DNA of 42,671 bases from CAYSWS01 sp965603395 (GCA_965603395.1 CBFDCV010000002.1:1-42671), one strand, 5' to 3'; numbered from the stretch's first letter, positions 14,304 through 23,145 are shown. A program made the numbers and translations. The notes: generated by a model from the sequence alone, not told the origin.

Positions 14304-15392
14304 ATGGACAACATAGTTATAAAAAACAAAAAATACAAACTCCCGATTTTTTTACCTGATGCTACTAGAGGAGTTACAAAAGGAGTTGATTCGATTGACT
14401 TGGTGGGTGCCGGAATAGAGGGGGTGGTTGTAAATACATATCACTTGATGAGTTCCCCCGGTGTAAAAACACTAGAAAAATTAGGCGGCATCAAAGGATT
14501 TATGAACCTTGATGAATTGGTAGTATCAGATAGTGGTGGTTGGCAGGTTTTTTCATTAATACACAAAAGCAAAAAGAAAGGAAAAATTACAGATCTAGGT
14601 GTTACTTTTTCTATTGGCAAAGGCAAAAATCGAATTTTTACGCCTGAAAAATCCATTCAGGTCCAATTTTCCATAGGTTCTGACATCCTGATCTGTTTAG
14701 ATGATTTCACTCCTCCTGATGCCACGAGGGAACAAGCAGAAGAGACAGTTAGAAGGACAATAAAATGGGCGGAAGAGTCAAAAAAAGAGTATCGAAAAAT
14801 TATTACCGACACTAAATTAACAAATAGGAATAGACCACATATTTATGCTGTTGTTCAGGGAGGTTACTATAAAGATTTGAGGAAAAAATGCGCAGAAGAA
14901 TTAATAAAAATCGGTTTTGACGGGTATGGTTACGGGGGTTATGTGATCGATGATAAAGGGAAGCTGGATCTAAGGCTATCCCATTACATAAGTAAACTTT
15001 TGCCGGAAGATAAGCCTAAGTTTGCTTTAGGCATAGGAAGACCCTTAGACATTGTAAAATTATCTGCCATGGGGTGGGATATCTTTGACTGTACGCTACC
15101 TACCCGGGACGCTAGGCATAAAAGGTTATACACATTTAAGAGAAAACCGAAAAATTACAAAGAGCTAGATAGCCCCAGAACATTTGGTTATATATACATA
15201 AACAAGAAAATTTTTGAAGAAGATGAAAATCCTATAGATAAAAATTGCAATTGTCACACCTGCAAAAATTTTTCTAGAGCTTATTTAAGACATCTATTTA
15301 AAATTAATGATACTCTTGCCTACAAACTTGCCACTATTCATAATCTAAAAATTTACGCGCAGACCATACAGTACATAAGAGACTTTAATTGA
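14304..15392 (+). CDS. Divergent tRNA-guanine transglycosylase-family enzyme
   Basis: 362 residues, full TGT length. Catalytic residues are present: SDSGGWQVFSL (Asp76, base-binding side), FDCTLPTRDARH (nucleophile Asp262), VQGG (184-187), and the zinc set Cys315, Cys317, Cys320, His346 with the same 26-residue spacing as E. coli Tgt. Differences: SDSGGF is SDSGGW, the substrate loop GGLxxGE is GGYVIDD (211-217), and the start has LPDATRGVTKG rather than MPVGTxGxVK. The family swaps guanine for a 7-deazaguanine in tRNA (or in DNA for DpdA). The altered pocket leaves the base and target open. TAAAAT lies 10 bases upstream. Confidence 0.85.
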   Translation: MDNIVIKNKKYKLPIFLPDATRGVTKGVDSIDLVGAGIEGVVVNTYHLMSSPGVKTLEKLGGIKGFMNLDELVVSDSGGWQVFSLIHKSKKKGKITDLGVTFSIGKGKNRIFTPEKSIQVQFSIGSDILICLDDFTPPDATREQAEETVRRTIKWAEESKKEYRKIITDTKLTNRNRPHIYAVVQGGYYKDLRKKCAEELIKIGFDGYGYGGYVIDDKGKLDLRLSHYISKLLPEDKPKFALGIGRPLDIVKLSAMGWDIFDCTLPTRDARHKRLYTFKRKPKNYKELDSPRTFGYIYINKKIFEEDENPIDKNCNCHTCKNFSRAYLRHLFKINDTLAYKLATIHNLKIYAQTIQYIRDFN

Positions 15393-15411
15393 CATAAGGC
15401 CTATAAATTTT

Positions 15412-15417
15412 TATGCT
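15412..15417 (+). promoter_or_regulatory. -10 hexamer, leaderless-type start of the 15424 gene
   Basis: TATGCT 6 bases before ATG 15424. Confidence 0.4.
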
Positions 15418-15423
15418 TATGAT

Positions 15424-16107
15424 ATGAAGGTAGTGGAACTAAACTCACCATCAGAACATATAGAAAGAGTGATCAATATTTTGTCCGACATGGGTGGTAA
15501 AGATTATTTACTGGCTCTTTCAGGTGAAGTGGCCACTAAACAGCTTTATAACCATCTTTCTTTTAGTTTTGTATACCCCTTTCCGCTGGATGTGGTTTTA
15601 ACAGATGAAAGATGGGGTGAATTTAGCCAGCACAGTGATAGCGTTGAGCTTATAATAAAAAATACAGGCCTGATGGGAAGAATTAGATGGGAAAAATCTA
15701 ATTTTCACCCCATACTAAGCCCAAAACCCACATATCCAAAAGTTGAAGCCGGTGGTTACGAGTTGGAGTTGCTAAAGCTGTTCGAAGCTTACCAAAAAAA
15801 GGTCGTAGCTGTAATGAGCTTGGGTGTTGACGGTAGTATTGCCGGTATATTACCGGAATGCGGAGCCGTAAAATCGGAAAAATATGTGATTGCTTATGAT
15901 AGTGATGATCAATATAAACAAAGGATCACAGTTACGGTGAAATGCATCACGGAAAATTTTTCCAGGACAGTTTTGCTAGTAGATACAGATGAAAAATGTG
16001 GAGTTTTCAATAAGATCATGAAGTTTGAGTCAGATATGGATAAGTATCCGGTCCTAGCCTTAAAAAATCTTAAAGATACAACCGTTTTTTGTTACTCGGA
16101 GAGATAA
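15424..16107 (+). CDS. 6-phosphogluconolactonase/glucosamine-6-phosphate isomerase-like protein
   Basis: 227 residues with the sugar-phosphate isomerase fold motifs: LALSGE (phosphate loop), TDERWGEFSQHSDS (DERxV...DSN-like), SLGVDGSIAGILP (GxGxDGHxASLFP-like, with His replaced by Ile) and RITVTVKCI. 6PGL hydrolyses 6-phosphogluconolactone in the oxidative pentose phosphate route. The missing His of the DGH motif and the general divergence leave activity and substrate uncertain. Confidence 0.7.
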   Translation: MKVVELNSPSEHIERVINILSDMGGKDYLLALSGEVATKQLYNHLSFSFVYPFPLDVVLTDERWGEFSQHSDSVELIIKNTGLMGRIRWEKSNFHPILSPKPTYPKVEAGGYELELLKLFEAYQKKVVAVMSLGVDGSIAGILPECGAVKSEKYVIAYDSDDQYKQRITVTVKCITENFSRTVLLVDTDEKCGVFNKIMKFESDMDKYPVLALKNLKDTTVFCYSER

Positions 16108-16122
16108 TTTCCTGCTTTAACT

Positions 16123-16761
16123 ATGAAAGCTAAAGAGCTCGCTAAGACCAAAATTGATGACTTGGAATTTTCCGTGGTAGATGTAGAAACTACAGGTATG
16201 TATGCGGAATTCAACCGGGTAATGGATATAGGAATTGTAAAAGTAAAGGGTGGAAAAGTAGTAAAGGAGTGGGAAACATTAATTAATCCGCAACAGACAA
16301 TTCCCGCGTATATCACAAGTTTTACCAAAATTTCAAAATCTCACGTCAAAAACAAAAAGGAATTCTCACATTTTGCCACTAAGGTTGATGAGATGTTAAA
16401 AGGATCGATATTTGTGGCCCATAACGTCTATTTTGATTACTGGTTCTTATGGTTCGAAATGAAAAGGGCAGGTTATTCTTTGGATTTGCCAAAACTTTGC
16501 ACAGTTATGTTAGGAAGAAAGCTTACATTGGGGATAACTAGTGCTAGTTTGGATTCTTTGGCAGATAGTTATGGTATTCGAATAGAAAACAGACACAGAG
16601 CGTTACCGGACGCTAAGGCCGCAGCTGACTTGTTAGTAAGGTTTATAGATGTGGCTAAAAAAAGATATAAAGCAGAGACGTACTTTGATTTGTACCGCTT
16701 ACAGTGGATGAGGATAGGCGCCGGCAATAATTATAAAGGGCTTTTTGATGAGCACATATAA
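16123..16761 (+). CDS. DEDDh 3'-5' exonuclease (DnaQ/RNase T-like)
   Basis: Exo I motif VVDVETTG (about 19-26), Exo II HNVYFDYWFL (about 100-109), and Exo IIIepsilon HRALPDAKAAADLL (about 158-171) give the full D-E-D-D-h set. Members trim DNA or RNA 3' ends, including the proofreading subunit of DNA polymerase III. At 212 residues it is a stand-alone exonuclease. Its end overlaps the start of the ThpR-like gene by 14 bases. Confidence 0.85.
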   Translation: MKAKELAKTKIDDLEFSVVDVETTGMYAEFNRVMDIGIVKVKGGKVVKEWETLINPQQTIPAYITSFTKISKSHVKNKKEFSHFATKVDEMLKGSIFVAHNVYFDYWFLWFEMKRAGYSLDLPKLCTVMLGRKLTLGITSASLDSLADSYGIRIENRHRALPDAKAAADLLVRFIDVAKKRYKAETYFDLYRLQWMRIGAGNNYKGLFDEHI

Positions 16762-17302
16762 CAATCTTTTTATTGGCATACCCATACCGGAAAATTACAT
16801 TGGAGAATACAATAAAATACTAGCATTATTACAAAATGTGGACGGTAATTTGAAGTTAAACACTACAAATTTCTTACATATCACAATTCTCTTTATGGGA
16901 AGACAAGACGATTATAATGTGGATGAGGTGGAAAAGGTTGTGAAAAAACATAAGAAACTTTTAGAGACCTCGGACGTAAAGATCGAAGGCTTCGGGTATT
17001 TTAAAAATAAAAATTTTGATGTCGCCCACTTACGTGTTAATGAAAATGAAAAGCTTAAGGAATTTTTCAATTCAATAAAAAAAGATTTAAACCATATGTT
17101 TCTTTCGAAAAAAAGTAACTTTGATCCACACCTGACTTTAGCAAGAGTAAAAAGCAAATCAATGAATAAGAAAAACCTAAGGGAATTAGAAAGTTTACTA
17201 AAAACAATTTGTTGGACATTTCCCATTACGGAAATCAGACTATACGGAAGACAAAGTGAGAACAAGAACAAACAAGTAGTTATAAAGACCATTGAGGTTT
17301 AG
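16748..17302 (+). CDS. thpR: 2H phosphoesterase, RNA 2',3'-cyclic phosphodiesterase (ThpR/LigT)-like
   Basis: 184 residues with the two HxT motifs that define the family, HITILFMG and HLTLARVK, about 80 residues apart. Family members hydrolyse 2',3'-cyclic phosphate ends or join tRNA halves in vitro. ATG 16748 is chosen over the TTG at 16745 directly before it. It overlaps the exonuclease gene upstream by 14 bases, and its stop codon shares bases with that of the convergent YjbQ gene. Confidence 0.85.
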   Translation: MSTYNNLFIGIPIPENYIGEYNKILALLQNVDGNLKLNTTNFLHITILFMGRQDDYNVDEVEKVVKKHKKLLETSDVKIEGFGYFKNKNFDVAHLRVNENEKLKEFFNSIKKDLNHMFLSKKSNFDPHLTLARVKSKSMNKKNLRELESLLKTICWTFPITEIRLYGRQSENKNKQVVIKTIEV

Positions 17303-17688
17303 GAAAGGTCCAGTTGGTTTATTATGATATTTCTTTTCCTAGGACCGTCAAGTTCGACTAAAACAATCCTCTGCCAAGTTCCAAGTACAAGCTTACCGTT
17401 AAACACAGGTATGGATACAGAAGAGCCAATGATAGAAGACATTATATGGTCATTGGCATGGCTGGGGTCGTGCGGATGCCTGTATTTTAGGTCAGGGGCG
17501 ATTGCTTCTATGGCATCAAGAAAGTCCAAATCAGTACCTGGGTCAAGATCTGCCGTAGTAATTGCAGCTGTGGTGTGAGTAATAAATACAAAAACCATGC
17601 CCTCTGAGATCTTGAGTTGAGAACTTACGTTTTCTGTAATATCTACAACCTCTTTTTGTTTTTTAGTTATAATTGTTATCTCATCCAT
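17299..17688 (-). CDS. YjbQ family (UPF0047) protein
   Basis: 129 residues, the usual family length. Conserved blocks are FVFITHTTAAITTADLDPGT, HPHDPSHANDHIMSSIIGSS, and LVLGTWQRIVLVELDGPRKRN. Members have a jelly-roll fold with clustered His residues, and some show weak thiamine-phosphate synthase activity; the true role is unsettled. Minus-strand TAAAAT (17695-17700) is 6 bases before the ATG. Confidence 0.9.
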   Translation of the reverse strand: MDEITIITKKQKEVVDITENVSSQLKISEGMVFVFITHTTAAITTADLDPGTDLDFLDAIEAIAPDLKYRHPHDPSHANDHIMSSIIGSSVSIPVFNGKLVLGTWQRIVLVELDGPRKRNIIINQLDLS

Positions 17689-17694
17689 ATATAG

Positions 17695-17742
17695 ATTTTA
17701 ACAAAAACTTCCATTTGAAAAACTTACACTTTTGTATATGAT
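17695..17742. promoter_or_regulatory. Divergent promoters for the YjbQ and TMTC-like genes
   Basis: Minus: TAAAAT 17695-17700, 6 bases before ATG 17688. Plus: TTGAAA 17715-17720 and TATGAT 17737-17742 with a 16-base spacer, 9 bases before ATG 17752. Confidence 0.5.
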
Positions 17743-17751
17743 AAAAAAGCA

Positions 17752-19491
17752 ATGAGTAAACTTACTAAAAAAGAGAGAAAAGAATTAAAAAAGCAAAAAC
17801 TGCACAAGATTCAAGTAAAACCCCAAACAAAAAAGCAGATCCCAAATATGAGGAAAATCACACTCTATAACTGGAAATTTTTACTGTTTATTGTGACTGT
17901 TTGTGTGCTAGTTTATTACAACTCAATAGATAATCAACTTACTTTAGTAGATGATATGCAAGGTATTGTTTTTGACGAAACCATAAGAGATTTAGGAGGA
18001 ATATTACGAAAACATAACCTTCAAAAAGTTTTTTACGCTATCTCTTATAGACTTTTTGAATTTAACCCCTTGCCCATAAGAATAGCCTCAGTTTTTTTAC
18101 ATGTGGTTGCAACAATACTGGTTTTTTACTTTGTATACCTAATTTGGGGTAAGAGGATTGCCCGTATGGCTACCTTAGTATTTGCCGTCCATCCCATCAA
18201 TACAGAAGCTGTAACCTGGATCAGCGGTGCTCCTTATTTATACTTTGCTGTGTTTACGTTTGTTATATTCAATCTTTATCTTCTGTACTATGCCAAGGAT
18301 CAAAAAAAGTATTTGTACGCAGCACTAGTGGTTTTCATTACGGAAATGTTAGTTTTACAATCTCCTTGGGTTCTAGTACCGCCAATAGGTTTAGTAGTTC
18401 TGGATCAGCTCATTCTGGAGAAAAAATATGACCTGTCACGATTGTGGTGGATAGCGCTGTTTGCCGTGCCAATAAGTATTTACCTCATTACTTATTTTGG
18501 CTCAGCTTATGAGAGCAGGCTGGCTGCCAGATCTGCAGGTGGTACAAGAATTACTATGCACACGCAAGCCCTTAAGCCCGTAATAGAGGGGTATCCGTAC
18601 ACAACTTATTTAATGAGTAAATTGTACGTATTTCCAAAAAATTTAACAGTTTATTACGATGGTATGGAAGTTACAACCGGATTATATGTAGCTATGTATC
18701 TAACTTTCATTATTTATATAGTTGTAACCTTATATTTATTAAAAAGGCAGCGGCAAATAGCAGGAATATTAATAATGTTAGCGGTTTTAATAGCCCCGGC
18801 CTACTCACCCGTAAAAATCACGTGGTTTTTATCTGAAAGGTATTTATACTCAGGCACGGCTTTGGTTGGTGTGTTATTTGCAATGGGCACTATTTATTTA
18901 CAAAGAAAATATAATAGTAAATACCTGGCTTACGGCATTTTTGGGTTGGTGTTAGTAATTTTTACCGCCAGAACTATTGTTCGAAACAACGATTGGCAGG
19001 ATACAGAAACCTTATCTTACGCAAATATAAAAGCGGCTCCATTAAGTGTTAGGGCTTACAATGATATGGGAGGTCATTTTTATTACAAGGGGGATATAAT
19101 GCGGGCCGTTGAGTGGTATGAGAAAGGTTTACAAGTGGTACCTACATCAGGCACAGCCATAAATAATCTGGGATTTATATATTTTGAGTTGGGGCCGCTC
19201 ATTTTTTGGGATGATTTGAACTGGCCCGAAAAAGACGAAGCCAAAGCAGACGAGCTATTTAGATACGGTTTATCGGTATTAGAAGAAGGGGGAGAGCCCA
19301 GGACAATATCCTACTTTTTTAATAAATCTTTAGCTTTTAATCCTGACAACGTTGACGTAACCTTGTATACCGCAGATTTGTACATGAGTTTGGGAATGCC
19401 AAATCATGCCGAAGATATGTACTTGCATGCGTTGAATACAGACCCTCAAAACGAGTTTGCTCTAAAGGCTCTTGATGCCTTGTATAATTAA
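17752..19491 (+). CDS. TMTC-like GT-C membrane protein with C-terminal TPR repeats
   Basis: A Lys-rich cytoplasmic start (1-35) is followed by about 10 membrane segments (about 40-410) and then TPR-like helices (about 425-579; AYNDMGGHFYYKGDIMRAVEWYEKGL, AINNLGFIYFELG, AEDMYLHALNTDPQNEFALKAL). LVDDMQGIVFDE early in the first outside loop provides the acidic pair seen in GT-C enzymes. The layout is that of TMTC-type O-mannosyltransferases. Donor and acceptor are unknown. Its stop overlaps that of the convergent Memo-AMMECR1 gene by 4 bases. Confidence 0.75.
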   Translation: MSKLTKKERKELKKQKLHKIQVKPQTKKQIPNMRKITLYNWKFLLFIVTVCVLVYYNSIDNQLTLVDDMQGIVFDETIRDLGGILRKHNLQKVFYAISYRLFEFNPLPIRIASVFLHVVATILVFYFVYLIWGKRIARMATLVFAVHPINTEAVTWISGAPYLYFAVFTFVIFNLYLLYYAKDQKKYLYAALVVFITEMLVLQSPWVLVPPIGLVVLDQLILEKKYDLSRLWWIALFAVPISIYLITYFGSAYESRLAARSAGGTRITMHTQALKPVIEGYPYTTYLMSKLYVFPKNLTVYYDGMEVTTGLYVAMYLTFIIYIVVTLYLLKRQRQIAGILIMLAVLIAPAYSPVKITWFLSERYLYSGTALVGVLFAMGTIYLQRKYNSKYLAYGIFGLVLVIFTARTIVRNNDWQDTETLSYANIKAAPLSVRAYNDMGGHFYYKGDIMRAVEWYEKGLQVVPTSGTAINNLGFIYFELGPLIFWDDLNWPEKDEAKADELFRYGLSVLEEGGEPRTISYFFNKSLAFNPDNVDVTLYTADLYMSLGMPNHAEDMYLHALNTDPQNEFALKALDALYN

Positions 19492-21053
19492 TTTTCCTCA
19501 GCAAAAATATCGGTTTTGTAAACAAAAATTTGAGCCATCGGATCCTTATAACAATTTTTATCAAGTCCCATTTTTTGACCGCAAATTGTTTCTAAAAAAG
19601 TAACTAAGTCCCAATCGTTGTCGGTTGCTACCTGGGGCAATAAAGTTCCGGATCTTCCTCCTAGTATTATCCTAACACCGTGCTTGCCAGCCTCAATGTC
19701 CTCCCAGTTTTTCATACGTTTTTGGGGAGACATAGTAGAGATCTCAATTTCTATTTCTGCCAACTCTTCTTTTGTCACAGGCGGGAACCTGGTATCTTTA
19801 GTAGCTGAGGAAACAGAGACATCTTGAATAGTTTTATATAAAGGTTCTTCAGGTTCGAAATGTCCAACACACCCTCTTAGATCACCGTCTTTGGTCAATG
19901 TGACAAAAGCCCCGATGTGATGGTTTAGGTCAGCATTAATGGGGGTGTAGTTTTGTTGATTGTTTACGTAGTAATTTTCCAAAGTTTCTCTAGCCAGTAT
20001 TAAAGCCTCTTGTTTTGCCTCTTCATCAAGGACAATAGGAGGAATTTTTTGACTGTACATACCAATGGCAGCATAACCAACCACCCTACCCTTATCACCT
20101 GTAATGTCTCCGGAATTCGTGTAATCCAGTTCTTTAATGTTATCGATGCCCATTATTTCCGATAACCTTAAAGCCACTCTTAAAGCATGGTAACCACAAG
20201 CAGAGGTACTCAAACCGGGGTATTTATCAGCCGTATTGAACGCGATCATATTATCCAGAGCCTGTACTTTTCCGGAGAGGATTGCGTTAATAGTGTTTCG
20301 GTCAGCGTAGTTCGCGTCTTGCCAATTAGGGTAATGAGATAGGTCGGTACTAATAATGAGGAGTGTTTCACCATCAAGCACCCCGGCAATTTTGTAGGCC
20401 AAGTAATCGACCAAAGATTTATTAGGTCTCCCCAACAAAATTGGCACTATAGTGTAGTTTTTTTGTACTTTTTCCAAAAAAAGAATGGGAATTTCCAAAG
20501 AGTGTTCCTTTTTATGGGGCGCATCATCCGCCAAAATGTTGTATTTCTCACTGATTAACTTGTTAGCCAAAGCTTGATCTATCTCTATGTCCCTGAAAGG
20601 AGTCTCCCACAACCCCTCTGAATAAACCGCTGCGTGGGAAATGGGACTTTTATGACTTACACCTAAGATAATAATTTTTGAATATTTCTCTCCACTGATT
20701 TGTTTAAAACCCTCCGCGGCAGTTTGGCCGGAGAAATTGATTCCGGCATGAGGAACAATGAGTACCCGCAACTTCCCCGCAACCTCCACCTTCTCTGTTT
20801 GTTCCAAATAGTCTTCCAGCTGTTTATTCAACATAGCCGGTTCTTTAGGATAAAAATCACCTGCTACGGCCGGCTCTCTTATCTTTTGCCTAAGAAGATC
20901 AACACCGGTTCTTAAGGTTTCCTCAGCTTTAGATACAGCAGATTCCCTAGTTTGGTCAAACTCTTCTCCGGTTGGAGCAAATATAATAATAGAAATAATG
21001 AGGCCGAATGTGACAACTAAAGTTATTATTATAAGGAGATACTGTTTTTTCAT
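19488..21053 (-). CDS. Membrane-anchored Memo-AMMECR1 fusion (AmmeMemoRadiSam B+A)
   Basis: An N-terminal anchor (about 4-27) precedes a Memo/AmmeMemoRadiSam-B domain (about 58-335) with all putative active-site groups: VPHAGINFSGQ, LGVSHKS, STDLSHY and STSACGYHA. An AMMECR1/AmmeMemoRadiSam-A domain follows (about 340-518) with LRGCVGHFEP. In many prokaryotes A, B and a radical SAM protein are neighbours; the radical SAM partner is not in this window. Memo is structurally related to non-heme iron ring-opening dioxygenases, and eukaryotic Memo binds copper. A membrane anchor that would place both domains outside or at the membrane is unusual for proteins usually taken as cytoplasmic. Confidence 0.88.
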   Translation of the reverse strand: MKKQYLLIIITLVVTFGLIISIIIFAPTGEEFDQTRESAVSKAEETLRTGVDLLRQKIREPAVAGDFYPKEPAMLNKQLEDYLEQTEKVEVAGKLRVLIVPHAGINFSGQTAAEGFKQISGEKYSKIIILGVSHKSPISHAAVYSEGLWETPFRDIEIDQALANKLISEKYNILADDAPHKKEHSLEIPILFLEKVQKNYTIVPILLGRPNKSLVDYLAYKIAGVLDGETLLIISTDLSHYPNWQDANYADRNTINAILSGKVQALDNMIAFNTADKYPGLSTSACGYHALRVALRLSEIMGIDNIKELDYTNSGDITGDKGRVVGYAAIGMYSQKIPPIVLDEEAKQEALILARETLENYYVNNQQNYTPINADLNHHIGAFVTLTKDGDLRGCVGHFEPEEPLYKTIQDVSVSSATKDTRFPPVTKEELAEIEIEISTMSPQKRMKNWEDIEAGKHGVRIILGGRSGTLLPQVATDNDWDLVTFLETICGQKMGLDKNCYKDPMAQIFVYKTDIFAEEN

Positions 21054-21063
21054 AATTTATGGG

Positions 21064-21099
21064 GCAGAGAGTTTATAACTTGCAGAAAGTTTATAACTT
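21064..21099. repeat. 18-base tandem duplication
   Basis: GCAGAGAGTTTATAACTT (21064-21081) is directly followed by GCAGAAAGTTTATAACTT (21082-21099), one mismatch. The second copy contains the stop codon of the 21091-21450 gene. Confidence 0.8.
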
Positions 21100-21450
21100 A
21101 TCGATATCCAAGACAACCAAACTATTTGGTGCTAGTACAATCCTAACGTAGTCTCCGTATTTGCACTCTTCTAAGGTAACTTCAACATCCCTACCGGCAC
21201 AGGCATATAGACTTACGCCATTTACCATGTAATTAAACTCGGCGCCCTCAGGTTTTGATGTGTCCTTTTCCAACTCTCCTTTTATGGAATAGGCATGTAC
21301 ACTACCAAGATCGAGATTTAAAAATTTTAATAGATCTCTATCTGCCATACCTGCCTTAGCTCTACTAGTAAAACCTCTAGTGAATTCTTCAATCCTAGCT
21401 CTTTGAGAATCTGTCATTTTTTCCTTTTGTAGTATACGACCTTGGGCCAT
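21091..21450 (-). CDS. Hypothetical protein, 119 residues
   Basis: Not recognised. The N-terminal half is helical and basic (QKEKMTDSQRARIEEFTRGF), the C-terminal half is beta-rich (VHAYSIKGELE, GVSLYACAG, DYVRIVLAPNSLVVLDID). It lies 4 bases after the cupin gene and 37 bases before the Memo-AMMECR1 gene, all on the minus strand, so the three may form one operon. Confidence 0.6.
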   Translation of the reverse strand: MAQGRILQKEKMTDSQRARIEEFTRGFTSRAKAGMADRDLLKFLNLDLGSVHAYSIKGELEKDTSKPEGAEFNYMVNGVSLYACAGRDVEVTLEECKYGDYVRIVLAPNSLVVLDIDKL

Positions 21451-21454
21451 GGTG

Positions 21455-21835
21455 TTAATGGTGGTGCTCAGCTTTATCGGCTTCTTCTTTGCTTCGATGA
21501 ATAGTGCCGTGCGAGTGTTCAGGAGGAGAGTAGACAGTATATAGTCTTAGAGGCTCCTCTCCTGAGCCGTTCACTACATTGTGCTCAGCTCCGGCAGGAA
21601 TAATTACTACGTAGTCCGGTCCTATGATGTGCTCTTCGCCGTCAATATAAATCTTAGCGACACCTGTTTGTACCTTGATGTACTGATCGATGTCAGCATG
21701 AACCTCAGAGCCGATTTCCTCTCCCGGTTGAAGAGTCATGACTACGAGTTGGATTTTAGGACCTGTAAATAGGACTTTGCGGAAATTTTGATTACTTAGG
21801 GTTTCGTTTTCTATGTTTGCAATGTATCCATTCAT
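21455..21835 (-). CDS. Cupin-domain protein
   Basis: 126 residues with a single cupin barrel: motif 1 EVHADIDQYIKVQTGVAKIYIDG (about 42-64) and motif 2 PAGAEHNVVN (about 78-87), with His and Glu/Asp placed for metal binding. A His-rich tail (EHSHGTIHRSKEEADKAEHHH) may also bind metal. Members include sugar isomerases and sensors; the role is not known. Minus-strand TATAAT (21842-21847) is 6 bases before the ATG, and this gene seems to lead the operon with the next two genes. Confidence 0.85.
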   Translation of the reverse strand: MNGYIANIENETLSNQNFRKVLFTGPKIQLVVMTLQPGEEIGSEVHADIDQYIKVQTGVAKIYIDGEEHIIGPDYVVIIPAGAEHNVVNGSGEEPLRLYTVYSPPEHSHGTIHRSKEEADKAEHHH

Positions 21836-21841
21836 AGATAC

Positions 21842-21847
21842 ATTATA
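21842..21847 (-). promoter_or_regulatory. -10 hexamer, leaderless-type start of the cupin gene
   Basis: Perfect TATAAT on the minus strand, 6 bases before ATG 21835. Confidence 0.55.
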
Positions 21848-21860
21848 CTATCATGTGCAA

Positions 21861-23114
21861 CTATTCGACACGAAGACTGTTTCTGAGGACCTCATCGATA
21901 GTTGTGATGCCCTGCTCACATTTTAATAGACCGTCTTTAAGAAGAGTTGTAAAGTTCATTTGTTTTAAAGTTTCTCTGAATTCTTCTTCACTAGCCTTTG
22001 TTCTGATCAACCCCCTAACTTTGGCATCGATTCTGAGGACCTCATAAATTCCTATCCTGCCTTTGTAAGCCAGTTTTTGGCAGGTAGGACACCCGGCGGA
22101 TTTGAATAATTTATTAGGAGGCCTGCCAACTATGTTGGTAAAAATATCAATTTCTTCTTGAGTGGGAGCGTAGGGTTTTATACAAGAGGGACAGTTTTTT
22201 CTGGTTAATCGTTGTGCCACAATACCCACTAGTGAGGAATTTAAAAGGTAAGTTTCCACACCAAGATCCAGCATTCTAAACAAAGCACCAACAGAATCTT
22301 CCGCATGCACCGTGGACAAGACCAGTAAACCGGTCAGACCTGATTCAACAGCAATTTCTGCTGTTTCTTTATCTCTGATCTCTCCTACTAACACTATGTC
22401 AGGGCTTAGGCGCAACATAGTTCTTAGTCCTTTAGCAAATGTAAAATCACGGTCTTTGCTGGTTTGGATCTGATTGGTACCTTCCAAGTGGAACTCAACC
22501 GGATCTTCAACCGTCATGATGTTGTAATCATCTTTTCTCTTCAAGGCAGTAAGTGTAGAGTATAGGGTGGTGGTTTTACCACTGCCGGTTGGTCCGCACA
22601 CCAGCACCAAGCCGCTTTTCTGATCCAGCATTTTCCAATATTGATCATATGAGTCTTTGCTAAAGCCCAACTCAGAAAGCTTCATAACAATAGTACGTTT
22701 CTCGTGTAGTCTAAAAACAATCAGTTCTCCATGAACGGTTTCCACAATTTCTACTCTAAGATTTATAATGCCATTTTCGTGTTCGACAGTGAACTGTCCT
22801 TCCTGAACCTGGCTTTTTCTTGTAATATCCAGATTGCAGATAATTTTTATTCTGGAAGCTACCGCCGCATACATATCATGGCTCATTTTTCCTACCTCGT
22901 ATAAAACACCGTCAATTCTTGCCCTAATACGGATATCTTCTTGTGCCGGTTCGAAAAGAATATCTGAGGCTAATAAATAAGCTAGTTCATGGAGTATTAC
23001 GTTGATGAGTTGGACAGGATCAGCTCCGGGGTTACTAATTAAATTTGCCAGATTCTCATTTTGCAATTTTCTTGGCTGGGAATCTGCGGTGTCTACGGCA
23101 GTATTTTGGACCAT
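21861..23114 (-). CDS. GspE/PilB-type secretion or pilus assembly ATPase
   Basis: A short N-terminal region, then the N2 domain (LASDILFEPAQEDIRIRARIDG), Walker A GPTGSGKTTTLYS (about 178-190), the Asp box, Walker B with DIVLVGEIRDKETA, the His box STVHAEDS, and a four-Cys zinc site (NCPSC ... GCPTC). It powers assembly of type IV pili, type II secretion or competence pseudopili. At 417 residues it lacks the usual N1 domain (550+ residues in PilB). No pilin, PilC or PilT gene is nearby, so it stands alone here. Confidence 0.92.
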   Translation of the reverse strand: MVQNTAVDTADSQPRKLQNENLANLISNPGADPVQLINVILHELAYLLASDILFEPAQEDIRIRARIDGVLYEVGKMSHDMYAAVASRIKIICNLDITRKSQVQEGQFTVEHENGIINLRVEIVETVHGELIVFRLHEKRTIVMKLSELGFSKDSYDQYWKMLDQKSGLVLVCGPTGSGKTTTLYSTLTALKRKDDYNIMTVEDPVEFHLEGTNQIQTSKDRDFTFAKGLRTMLRLSPDIVLVGEIRDKETAEIAVESGLTGLLVLSTVHAEDSVGALFRMLDLGVETYLLNSSLVGIVAQRLTRKNCPSCIKPYAPTQEEIDIFTNIVGRPPNKLFKSAGCPTCQKLAYKGRIGIYEVLRIDAKVRGLIRTKASEEEFRETLKQMNFTTLLKDGLLKCEQGITTIDEVLRNSLRVE

Positions 23115-23145
23115 GGCAGTTTATCCTGCATACATTGTATCTTAT

